Source of the DNA: an uncultured Ruminococcus sp.
GTDB lineage: Bacteria; Bacillota; Clostridia; Oscillospirales; CAG-272
Assembly: GCA_902778725.1 (NCBI GenBank)
Contig: CACYYS010000015.1
Location: forward strand, 1 to 37,107
Direction of reading: 5' to 3'
Length of the DNA stretch: 37,107 nt
Positions within the stretch are counted from its first letter, which is position 1. Each line of letters begins with the position of its first letter. The notes below the pieces were generated by a model, which saw only the letters and a program-made list of their open reading frames with translations, made no database searches and was not told the origin of the DNA. Shown one piece after another: positions 17,402 through 24,720 of the stretch. The translations under genes and the position numbers were made by a program.

Positions 17402-18196
17402 TCAGGAAAGGGCCATCCGGTCGCTTTCCTTGCCCGCGCCGGCGAGCGCGGCGAACTTGTCCATCAGATCGCGCTTGGTGAGTTTTTCTTTTTCCTCGCC
17501 GGAGACGTCGAAGATGATCCTTCCCTCGTTCATCATCACAAGGCGGTTGCCGTGGCGGATCGCGTCGGTCATATTATGGGTGATCATAACGGCGGTCAGG
17601 GCGTTTTCCGCCACGATCCGGTCGGAGAGCTCGAGGACCTTTGCGGCGGTGGCGGGATCGAGCGCGGCGGTGTGCTCGTCAAGGAGCAAGAGCCGCGGTC
17701 GGGTCAGAGCCGCCATGAGAAGGGTGAGCGCCTGGCGCTGGCCGCCGGAGAGGAGCCCGACCTTGCTCGTCATCCGCTCCTCCAGCCCGAGGCCGAGGGA
17801 GGCGAGCTGTTCGTGAAACAGTTCCTTTTCCTTTTGCGTGACGCCCCAGGAAAGGGTGCGGCGCTTGCCGCGCCGGAGGGCGAGCGCGAGATTTTCCTCG
17901 ATCTGCATATCGGGGGCGGTCCCCATCATCGGATCCTGGAAGACGCGGCCGATGAGCGCCGCGCGTTTATACTCGGGGATCCCGGTCACGTCCTGTCCGT
18001 CGATCAGGATCTTGCCGCCGTCGACCGGCCAGACGCCGGCGATCGCGTTGAGCATCGTGGATTTCCCGGCGCCGTTGCCGCCGATCACGGTGACGAAATC
18101 CCCCTCCGAGAGGTGGAAGTCGATCCCGTCGAGGGCGACCTTTTCGTTGATGGTGCCGGCGTTGAAGACCTTGCGGACGCCGATCAGATCAAGCAT
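17402..18196 (-). CDS. ABC uptake transporter ATP-binding protein (TrpZ-like)
   Basis: 264 aa. Walker A GGNGAGKST, Q-loop in GRVFQDP, signature LLSGGQRQ, Walker B LLLLDEHTAALD, switch His in ITHNMTDA. It belongs to the ATPases paired with BPD_transp_2-type permeases and PF04392 binding proteins (the TrpXYZ type of streptococci; several members have other substrates). Start ATG 18196 overlaps the permease stop by 8 bp. Powers the importer formed with 18189-19160 and 19234-20196; cytoplasmic face of the membrane. Confidence 0.88.
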   Translation of the reverse strand: MLDLIGVRKVFNAGTINEKVALDGIDFHLSEGDFVTVIGGNGAGKSTMLNAIAGVWPVDGGKILIDGQDVTGIPEYKRAALIGRVFQDPMMGTAPDMQIEENLALALRRGKRRTLSWGVTQKEKELFHEQLASLGLGLEERMTSKVGLLSGGQRQALTLLMAALTRPRLLLLDEHTAALDPATAAKVLELSDRIVAENALTAVMITHNMTDAIRHGNRLVMMNEGRIIFDVSGEEKEKLTKRDLMDKFAALAGAGKESDRMALS

Positions 18197-19160
18197 TCTC
18201 CTCGCCTCCCTTCTCCTTCGCGGCGCGTTTGGCGGCGGAGCGGAACGAGGTACGCGCCTGCCGCTTGAGGTAGGGGATCGCGAGAAAGACCGCCACGATC
18301 ACCGCGGTAAAGAGTTTGAGGTCGTTTGAGTCCAGCTTGAGCCAGAGAACGACGCTGACGACGATATAGTAGATCACGCCGCCGACGGCGATGAAGGCGA
18401 GCCGGCCGAAGAAGTTGAGGCGTTTGCCGAGGATCGCCTCCCCGAGCACCTCGCCGATGATGACGGCCGCCAGCCCGATGACGATCGCACCGCGCCCCAT
18501 ATTGATATCGGAAAAGCTCTGGTACTGCGCCATCAGCCCGCCCGAGAGGGCGACGATCCCGTTGGAGAGCGCGAGGCCGATGACCTTCATCCGGTCGATG
18601 TTGATCCCCTGCGCGCGGCTCATCGCGGGATTGTTGCCGGTCGCGCGGATCGCGGAGCCCTGCTCCGTCCCGAAATACCAGTAGAGGATCAAAACGAGGG
18701 CGAGCGTGAAAAGCGCCCCCACCAAAATCGCCGAAGGGATCCGGCGGGAGGTCAAGAGAAGCCGGTATTTATCCGGGTTGAGCGATTTGTTCGACGCCAT
18801 CCCCATAATATGGAGGTTGACGGAATAGAGAGCAAACTGGGTAAGGATGCCCGCGAGGATCGCGGGGATGCCGAGCTTGGTATGCAGGAGCCCGGTCGCC
18901 AGCCCGGCGAGGACCCCCGCAAAAAAAGCGACGATCAGCGCCGCCCAGGACGGCCAGCCCGCGAGGATCAGCATCACGGCGCAGGCGCCGCCGGTGGTAA
19001 AGGAGCCGTCCACCGTCAGATCCGCCACGTCGAGAAGCCGGAAGGTGATATAGACGCCGATCGCCATGATCCCCCAGATGAGCCCCTGCGAGATGCTGGC
19101 GGGGAAACTCTTGAGCAGATTCAGCGGGTTGAGCGAAGCAAAATAGTCAAGAAGAGGCAA
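18189..19160 (-). CDS. ABC uptake transporter permease (TrpY-like, BPD_transp_2)
   Basis: 323 aa from a TTG start at 19160, supported by GGGAGG eight bases upstream. About eight to nine hydrophobic segments; typical motifs DLTVDGSFTTGG, LLHTKLGIPAILAGILT, RATGNNPAMSRAQGI and GLALSNGIVALSGGLMAQYQ, the last being the family's conserved ATPase-coupling region. Basic tail. It forms the membrane channel of the importer encoded with its neighbours. Confidence 0.88.
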   Translation of the reverse strand: MPLLDYFASLNPLNLLKSFPASISQGLIWGIMAIGVYITFRLLDVADLTVDGSFTTGGACAVMLILAGWPSWAALIVAFFAGVLAGLATGLLHTKLGIPAILAGILTQFALYSVNLHIMGMASNKSLNPDKYRLLLTSRRIPSAILVGALFTLALVLILYWYFGTEQGSAIRATGNNPAMSRAQGINIDRMKVIGLALSNGIVALSGGLMAQYQSFSDINMGRGAIVIGLAAVIIGEVLGEAILGKRLNFFGRLAFIAVGGVIYYIVVSVVLWLKLDSNDLKLFTAVIVAVFLAIPYLKRQARTSFRSAAKRAAKEKGGEENA

Positions 19161-19189
19161 AACCGTATCCTCCCTGAAAACAGGATAGA

Positions 19190-19215
19190 GGAGCGGCCCT
19201 TTTTCGGGCCGCTCC
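19190..19215 (-). other. Intercistronic stem-loop between binding-protein and permease genes
   Basis: GGAGCGGCCC, 6-nt loop, GGGCCGCTCC: a perfect 10-bp GC-rich stem in the 73-bp gap. On the minus strand no T-run follows, so it is more likely an mRNA-stabilising or attenuating element that lets the binding protein be made in excess. Confidence 0.6.
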
Positions 19216-19233
19216 CGTTCAAAAACTCAAAAA

Positions 19234-20196
19234 TCAGTCGGCAATGGCAACGTAGTCGGAGGGGGGCGTGATGCCGTGAAGCTGGCAGAGCTCCTTGTTG
19301 TACTCTTTGGTGAACTTCGGCGCGAAGCGGACCGCCATCGTCGAGACGTCGGCTTTGTTGACCAGGACCTCGTACGCCATCTCGCCGGCGGCGTAGCCGA
19401 TGTCGTAGTAGCTGATCGAGAGAGTGGCGACGCCGCATTTTTTGCAGATGCCCTCTTCGCCCGCGATGATCGGCACCTTGGCGCTCGACGCCACGTTGTT
19501 GATCGCCTCGCCGGAATGGGCGGCGGTATTATCGGTCGGGATATAGAGAACGTCGCAGGCGTCGCAGGCGCTCTGGGTCACGGCCGCCACGTCGTTGCTG
19601 TCAGCGAAGGTGAAATCCTTCACGGTGTAGCCAAACTCCTTGAAGGACTTGGTGATCTCGGTCGCCTGATATTTGGAGTTCGCCTCGGCGGAGCAGTAGA
19701 GGATCCCGACGGTCTTCGCGTCCGGGAAGAGCTCGTGCAGCATCGCCGCCTGCCCGTCAAGGGGGGCGAGATCGGAAGTGCCGGAGATATTCTTGCCGCT
19801 GGCGCCGTTCCAGTTCGCGATATCGAGCGCGGTGCCGTAATCGGTGACGGAGGTCCCGATGATCGGAATGGTCGCCGTGGCGGCGGAAGCCGCCTGCAGA
19901 GCGGGCGTGGCGTTCGCCATAATGAGATCGACGCCGCTTGTCACAAACTGGGTGCAGATCGTCACGCAGTTCGCGGAATCGCCGGAGGCGTTCTGCTCGT
20001 TGAAGGTGACCTTGTCGCCGAGTTTTTCGGTCAGCGCGTCGCGGAAACCCTTGGTCGCGGCGTCAAGCGCCTCGTGCTGAACGAGCTGGCAGATGCCCAC
20101 GGTATACGTCCCCTGCGCGTTGCCGCAGCCGGCGAACGGAAGGGTGAGACACGCGATCAGGACAATCGCCAGAACGATGGAAAGTTTTCTTTTCAT
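19234..20196 (-). CDS. ABC substrate-binding lipoprotein (PF04392, TrpX-like)
   Basis: 320 aa. Lipoprotein signal ending FAGC (Cys24), GGGAG upstream of ATG 20196. Family landmarks: YTVGICQLVQHEALDAATKGF at the mature N-terminus, ANATPALQAA, IIGTSVTDYG, GTSDLAP near 140, VGILYCSAEANS, YIPTDNT, and IIAGEEGICKKCGVATLSISY. It captures the ligand outside the cell for the permease/ATPase encoded downstream. Streptococcal homologues take tryptophan, but no T-box leader is seen here, so substrate identity is open. Regulated divergently with the LysR gene. Confidence 0.88.
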   Translation of the reverse strand: MKRKLSIVLAIVLIACLTLPFAGCGNAQGTYTVGICQLVQHEALDAATKGFRDALTEKLGDKVTFNEQNASGDSANCVTICTQFVTSGVDLIMANATPALQAASAATATIPIIGTSVTDYGTALDIANWNGASGKNISGTSDLAPLDGQAAMLHELFPDAKTVGILYCSAEANSKYQATEITKSFKEFGYTVKDFTFADSNDVAAVTQSACDACDVLYIPTDNTAAHSGEAINNVASSAKVPIIAGEEGICKKCGVATLSISYYDIGYAAGEMAYEVLVNKADVSTMAVRFAPKFTKEYNKELCQLHGITPPSDYVAIAD

Positions 20197-20223
20197 TTAT
20201 CATAACTCCCTTTGTTTTTTGTT

Positions 20224-20252
20224 ATTATACAATGCCTCTTGACAAAACGCAA
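20224..20252 (-). promoter_or_regulatory. Promoter of the ABC uptake operon
   Basis: On the minus strand TTGCGT, a 17-base spacer and consensus TATAAT, 28 bases upstream of the start codon. Confidence 0.8.
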
Positions 20253-20267
20253 GCGAATATTTATTAT
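20239..20267 (+). promoter_or_regulatory. Promoter of the LysR gene
   Basis: Consensus TTGACA, a 17-base spacer and TATTAT. It overlaps the divergent promoter almost entirely, so the two probably compete. Confidence 0.75.
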
Positions 20268-20274
20268 TATAGAT

Positions 20275-20289
20275 ATAAGTTCCACTTAT
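20275..20289. promoter_or_regulatory. LysR-type binding site (T-N11-A palindrome)
   Basis: ATAAGT-TCC-ACTTAT is a perfect 6-3-6 inverted repeat with T-N11-A geometry, ten bases before the LysR start codon and about 50 bases upstream of the ABC operon's -10. Suited to autorepression plus activation of the divergent operon. Confidence 0.7.
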
Positions 20290-20298
20290 GAGGTGTCT

Positions 20299-21165
20299 AT
20301 GATACGCTACAGGATCCTCCTCCGGATCGCGGAGAACGAAAGCTTCAGCAAAACCGCCGCCGAGTTCGGCTACACGCAGTCCGCCGTTAGTCAGACCGTG
20401 CGCTCGCTCGAACGGGAGTGGGGGGTCTTCCTCTTTTCACGGAGCAGGCACGGGGTCCGCCTGACCGAGGACGGCCGGCGGCTGCTCCCCGCGCTGCGCC
20501 GCCTCTGCGACGCCTACGACGCGCTCCTCGAGGAGACGAACGCCGTCACCCGGCTCGAAGGGGCGGTCGTCCGGGTAGGCAGTTTTGCCAGTGTGTCGGC
20601 AAACTGGCTGCCGGAGCTGATCGGCGGCTTCAAAAAGATCTATCCCTCCGTCCGGTTCGATCTGATGCAGGGCGATTACGAGACGGTCCGCGGCTGGATC
20701 CGGGAGGGGACGGTCGACTTCGGCTTCCTCACGCCGGAGGTGGCGGGCAAGCTGGAAACGGTCCCTCTGCTCACCGAGGAGATGGTCCTCGTCCTCCCGA
20801 AGGGGCACCCCCTCGCCGAAAAAAAAGAGATCGCCCTCTCCGATTTTTCCGCCGAGCCGTTCATCTTCCTCGACTCGGGCAAAACGAGCGAACCGCTCAG
20901 CTATCTTTCCGGCGGCAAAACGGCGCCCAACCTGCAATACCGGGTGTTCGACGATTATACGATCGTCAACATGGTCGAACAGGGACTCGGCGTCTCCATC
21001 CTGCCGAAGCTCGCGCTCGCACGCTTCCCTCAGCAGATCCTGCAGCGCAGCCTCACGCCGAAGATCACCCGCACGATCTGCCTCGCCTACCGCGGCGAGC
21101 GGACCCTCTCCGCCGCCGGCCGGGCGTTCCTCACCTATACGGTAAAGCATCTCAAAAAGAAATAG
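20299..21165 (+). CDS. LysR-family transcriptional regulator
   Basis: 288 aa from ATG 20299 (GAGGTG upstream); the frame extends further 5' but runs through the promoter. Winged HTH at residues ~1-60 (ENESFSKTAAEFGYTQSAVSQ, FLFSRSRHGVRLTEDG), linker helix, then the effector-binding domain with VRVGSFASVSANWLPELIGGF, VDFGFLTPE and MVEQGLGVSILPKLAL. Probably controls the divergent ABC uptake operon through the palindrome at 20275-20289. Confidence 0.9.
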   Translation: MIRYRILLRIAENESFSKTAAEFGYTQSAVSQTVRSLEREWGVFLFSRSRHGVRLTEDGRRLLPALRRLCDAYDALLEETNAVTRLEGAVVRVGSFASVSANWLPELIGGFKKIYPSVRFDLMQGDYETVRGWIREGTVDFGFLTPEVAGKLETVPLLTEEMVLVLPKGHPLAEKKEIALSDFSAEPFIFLDSGKTSEPLSYLSGGKTAPNLQYRVFDDYTIVNMVEQGLGVSILPKLALARFPQQILQRSLTPKITRTICLAYRGERTLSAAGRAFLTYTVKHLKKK

Positions 21166-21204
21166 AGAAGTCCCGCGGAGATCCGCGGGACTTCTCTTCT
21201 TTTC
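21165..21204. terminator. Bidirectional terminator after LysR
   Basis: A 14-bp stem GAGAAGTCCCGCGG / CCGCGGGACTTCTC with a 4-nt loop, followed by TTCTTTT; shared with the convergent minus-strand gene. Confidence 0.85.
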
Positions 21205-23059
21205 AGTTTGCGGGGGCGAGGCGGACCGGCTTCCAGGTGGCGGGGTCCGCCGCGCGGCAGTCGGAGAAGGTATCCGGGGCGGAGACCTCCTTTCCGTCGG
21301 TGTTATAGAGGATCGCGTTGAAATAAAGGACGTCGCCGGTGAACCCGAGCGCCCCGCGGTCAAGCACCAGTTCGGTGATCCAGCCGCGGCGGGAGGGATC
21401 CGCGGCGTTCTCCTCGGTAACAAGGAGAGAAGCTCCCGTGAGAGTGACCGGCGTCTCCGAGCCGTTCTCCAACCGGACGGCGGAGCGGACGACGCCTGCG
21501 TCCGCGGTCACGCGGTAACAAGGACCCTTCTCCGAGGGAGCGAGGAAAAGCTCCTCGCAATCCCCTTTCCAGTCGAGGGTATCGTCGAGCCGTTCCACAA
21601 GGATCGAGACGGTATCCGCGTCACAGCCGAAGCGGAAGGACGCCTGCGCCTGGCTCTCGGAGCCGAGGAAGAGCGCGTCGGTGTTCTCCGCCCACTCGGC
21701 GGCGCTGCCGTCCGGCGTCGCGGTCATCCTGCCCGCGTCGATCCGGTGGTTGAGATAGAGGACGCCGCAGACGAGATCGGTCTGCTGGTTATCCCGGATC
21801 TTTTCACAGGCGGCGAGAAGAGAGTGAGAGGTAAGAAGCTCGGTCGCTTGAGAGCGGCTGGTAGAGACGACAGACGCAAAAGGCTTTTGCGCCGACCCGA
21901 ACCCCTTGCCGTCCGCGCCCGCGATGGCCGCGTTGAACCCGCCGCGCCCGTAAGTGAGGACCGTCTCCCCGGAGGGGAACTGCGCGAGATAGGGACCGAT
22001 GCCGCGAAAAATTCTGGTCAGCCGGTCGGCGGGGCCGACCTCCGTCAGCCCGAGGGAATAGTCGAGCGTGTCCGTATAGCCGATGTCGATATAGCAGTTG
22101 CCGTTGATCTCCTGCCGCTCGCAGGCGATCATATAGCGGCCGTTGTGGAGCTTGAGGAGGACGGGCATCTGGTCGTTCATGATCTTGAGGCCGTCGAGAT
22201 CCCCGACGTAGTCCTGGATCACGCGCCGCGCCTCGAACGGAGGACCCGTCACATCCGGCGTCCAGGTGACGCCGTTGTCCGTCGAGCGGATGATCGCCGA
22301 GCCGCTGGAGCGGATCGTTTTGTTGTAGCCGTAGTAATGGACGTACGGCGCGGTATGCGTGAAGGCGCAGTAGACCGTACCGTCGTCGTCCTGGAGGAGA
22401 TTCGGCTCCCAGTTCATCCCGGTATAGATGCGCTGCGGCTCCGACCAGGTCCTGCCGCCGTCGGCCGAACGGCGGATCTCCAGCCCGCTGCTGCAGAGAT
22501 CGGTCTCATACCCTTCCTTCGGCCGGTAGGAATAGACGGCGAGCAGGTCGCCGTTTTGGAGAAAGAGAGCGTCCGCCGTGGCGTAATTGCGGGAGGAACC
22601 GGCGCTCTTTGCAAGAGTGATCGGCTCCGACCAGGTGATCAGGTCGTCGCTGAGGATACAGCAAATATCCAGCGCCTTCACGTTGGGGCGGCGCGCCGCG
22701 CAGGCGCTGTAAAAGAGAATGTAACCCCCGTCCGGACGCTTTTTGATCCGGTAATAATAGGAAAGGGTAGTCTTCAGATCCTGCGCCGTCAGCACCGCGA
22801 CGGAACGCCGGTCAAGCTCAAGCGAGGAATTTGCCTGCTCGCCCGCGTGACCGTCGATCGCGTCCGCCCCCGTATTGAGCTCCGCGATCGTATGGAGGAG
22901 CGCCCCCTCCGGCGCCGGCGGCAGCGTCTCCGCGTCCGTTTCCGGCGCGGCGGTCTCCGGAGCCGCCGTCTCCCCCGAAGGGGCGGGTGTACCGCAGGAG
23001 AGCGCCGAAAGCAAAAGGAACGCAAGCAACAGAAACGGCAGGAATTTGATTTTTCCCAT
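21203..23059 (-). CDS. Sialidase-like (BNR/Asp-box) lipoprotein with CBM9-like C-terminal domain, paralogue 1
   Basis: 618 aa. Lipoprotein signal ending LSALSC (Cys22), then a Glu/Thr/Pro spacer. Residues ~55-430 form a beta-propeller of the sialidase superfamily: YRIKKRPDGGYILFY resembles the RIP-type first strand, and Asp boxes are seen in SADGGRTWSEP and STDNGVTWTPD. Residues ~440-615 resemble a CBM9/DOMON-like carbohydrate-binding domain (ATPDGSAAEW, DTVSILVERLD, YFNAILYNTDG). Predicted extracellular exo-sialidase or related glycosidase tethered to the membrane; catalytic Asp/Tyr-Glu and the Arg triad were not confidently assigned. Paralogue of 24721-26583 throughout, including the shared end DTFSDCRAADPATWKPVRLA. 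Confidence 0.75.
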   Translation of the reverse strand: MGKIKFLPFLLLAFLLLSALSCGTPAPSGETAAPETAAPETDAETLPPAPEGALLHTIAELNTGADAIDGHAGEQANSSLELDRRSVAVLTAQDLKTTLSYYYRIKKRPDGGYILFYSACAARRPNVKALDICCILSDDLITWSEPITLAKSAGSSRNYATADALFLQNGDLLAVYSYRPKEGYETDLCSSGLEIRRSADGGRTWSEPQRIYTGMNWEPNLLQDDDGTVYCAFTHTAPYVHYYGYNKTIRSSGSAIIRSTDNGVTWTPDVTGPPFEARRVIQDYVGDLDGLKIMNDQMPVLLKLHNGRYMIACERQEINGNCYIDIGYTDTLDYSLGLTEVGPADRLTRIFRGIGPYLAQFPSGETVLTYGRGGFNAAIAGADGKGFGSAQKPFASVVSTSRSQATELLTSHSLLAACEKIRDNQQTDLVCGVLYLNHRIDAGRMTATPDGSAAEWAENTDALFLGSESQAQASFRFGCDADTVSILVERLDDTLDWKGDCEELFLAPSEKGPCYRVTADAGVVRSAVRLENGSETPVTLTGASLLVTEENAADPSRRGWITELVLDRGALGFTGDVLYFNAILYNTDGKEVSAPDTFSDCRAADPATWKPVRLAPAN

Positions 23060-23250
23060 ATCTTTTTCTCCCTCTCCGGCATAGCCTTCCGTTTTTTCTT
23101 TTCGTCTGCCTCAAGATCCTGTCAGCCGCTTAACCGTCCGCCTCGGCCGGGCGCCGCAGGCGCAAAGTCCGAACAGAAGGGCGGCGGAGAGCAGTATCGC
23201 CGGAAATCTTACCGCTTTTCTCTTTCGCTTTTCGGGTCCTCCCGGCAAGA

Positions 23251-23787
23251 TCACTCTTTTTCAAAACGGACGTTTGCAAGAAACGCCGTTTCCAGCGCCG
23301 CCGTATCAAAATCCGACACAAAACTGATCGCGTAGGTGGTCCCGTTGAAATAACGGACGTACGTATGCTCCGCCGTTCCGTCTTCGCTGTCTTCAAAATA
23401 GCGGTACGTCAGACCGCCCGCGGTCCTGTCCGTCATGTTGTAATCGGATCCGCTCATCACCTCATCGACGTCTTTCCCCTTAAAATACACGATGCTGATC
23501 GTAAAGAGCACGTCCTCGCCGACACGGGAGCAGAGGCTGTAAACCTGATCGTATCCCGCTTTTTCGGCTTTCTCCGGCGCCAGAAAACGCAAATCTCCGT
23601 GGCGCAGTTCGTCCGTAAGTCTGACGGTATGATCGCCTATCGCGATCTCCCCGCCGTTTGCGCCGCTTTCCGGCGCGGCTTCCGTCTGTTTTCCGGACGG
23701 ATCCGCGGCGTTTTCGTTCTTTGCGCCGCAGGCGGCGAAACCGATCGCAAAGGTCAGGATCAAAAGCAAAGCGATTATTCTTTTCAT
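23251..23787 (-). CDS. Small lipoprotein of unknown function
   Basis: 178 aa. Signal ending GFAAC (Cys20), then a short low-complexity spacer and a compact ~125-residue beta-rich domain (HTVRLTDELRHGDLRFLAP, LTYRYFEDSEDG, TYAISFVSDFD, ending LANVRFEKE). GGAGA lies ten bases before the ATG. The ending and the GG-hYpY pattern resemble the next gene (GGYTFDYQKF, MGTIRFVS), so the two are probably distant paralogues. Located between two sialidase-like lipoproteins on the same strand; a helper or binding role at the surface is inference only. Confidence 0.7.
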   Translation of the reverse strand: MKRIIALLLILTFAIGFAACGAKNENAADPSGKQTEAAPESGANGGEIAIGDHTVRLTDELRHGDLRFLAPEKAEKAGYDQVYSLCSRVGEDVLFTISIVYFKGKDVDEVMSGSDYNMTDRTAGGLTYRYFEDSEDGTAEHTYVRYFNGTTYAISFVSDFDTAALETAFLANVRFEKE

Positions 23788-23844
23788 CTGAGAACGTCTC
23801 CTTTTTTGAATTATTTTACACTTTCAAGGATTCAAACGTTCCGG

Positions 23845-24360
23845 TCAGGAGACAAAGCGGATCGTCCCCATGAATTTTTCGACCTGAGCGTCGTCGTATT
23901 CGGTGGCATAAACGTTGTAAAGAAAGCGGTAGTAATCGCCGTTATGGAAGATACGGATCACATAGATCCTCCAGTTGGGGAGATCCATATAATTGAATTT
24001 CTGATAATCAAAGGTGTAGCCGCCCACCGTTTTCTTTTGGATCTCTCCGTAACGGTCGTACTCATGATAAGCGGCCACGTCATTGCCGTACCGGTCGATC
24101 ATCAGCACACAGTTTGCCCCCATATCGGTAAAAGAAACTCCGTCGTGATCTTCCGGCAGGCAAAACTCGACGTACTCCGTCTCCAAACGGACCGGCGCCG
24201 TAAACTCTTTCGCCCCTCCCTTTCCGGCGTCGGTCTGGCTTTCGCCGGATCCTACTGAAGCGGAACCCGGGGTTTCCGATCCGGATCCGCCTGCTCCGCA
24301 TCCTGCCAAAAAGGCGGCCAGCAGGACGGCGGCGAAAATACAGCAAAGTGTCTTTTTCAT
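23845..24360 (-). CDS. Small lipoprotein of unknown function, distant paralogue of 23251-23787
   Basis: 171 aa from ATG 24360 (AAAGGA 11 bases upstream); the longer frame to 24534 overlaps its promoter and is not used. Lipoprotein signal ending FLAGC (Cys21), Gly/Ser-rich spacer, then a beta-rich domain (VRLETEYVEFCLPEDHDG, VGGYTFDYQKFNYMDLPNW, YVIRIFHNGDYYRFLYNVYA) ending KFMGTIRFVS. Promoter at 24525-24553 gives a ~160-base leader. Function unknown. Confidence 0.7.
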   Translation of the reverse strand: MKKTLCCIFAAVLLAAFLAGCGAGGSGSETPGSASVGSGESQTDAGKGGAKEFTAPVRLETEYVEFCLPEDHDGVSFTDMGANCVLMIDRYGNDVAAYHEYDRYGEIQKKTVGGYTFDYQKFNYMDLPNWRIYVIRIFHNGDYYRFLYNVYATEYDDAQVEKFMGTIRFVS

Positions 24361-24524
24361 GGTTTTACCAATCCTTTCAAAGAAATCTTTCCGATTGAAT
24401 CTCTTATCCTGTCCTTGTTTGCGGCTCCTGCCGATGCAGGGTACAAAGGGTCCGCTTCGGCGCGGTCCGGAGCGGGAATGGCGGTCCTCGCCGCCGCTCC
24501 GATCCTCCGGGATCTTACCGGTAT

Positions 24525-24553
24525 ATTGTATCACGGACCCGGCGGATTTTCAA
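24525..24553 (-). promoter_or_regulatory. Promoter of the small lipoprotein genes
   Basis: On the minus strand TTGAAA, a 17-base spacer and TACAAT. It is the only clear promoter in the 24361-24720 gap; reading continues into 24360-23845 and perhaps 23787-23251. Confidence 0.7.
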
Positions 24554-24624
24554 GTGCATTTATCTGCGAATGACCGGGCGATGCCGCGATCCCGGCATCG
24601 CCGGTTTCCTGAGGCCCGCGCCGC

Positions 24625-24673
24625 AAAAAGGAAAGACGGCGCGACCCTTTTCGATCACACCGTCCTTCTTTTT
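24625..24673. terminator. Imperfect terminator hairpin below sialidase-like gene 2
   Basis: AAAAAGGAAAGACGG pairs imperfectly with CCGTCCTTCTTTTT across a ~20-nt loop, with T-runs on both strands. A second hairpin without a T-run, CGATGCCG / CGGCATCG, lies near 24580-24602. The gap 24361-24720 holds no credible gene. Confidence 0.5.
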
Positions 24674-24720
24674 GCGGACGTATTCGGGATCCGCCGCGGC
24701 CGCGGATCCTTTTTGCGGGT

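Noticed and set aside
20170..20200. T-box or riboswitch before the TrpX-like gene
   Set aside because: The leader from the promoter at 20224-20252 is under 30 bases, too short for such an element.
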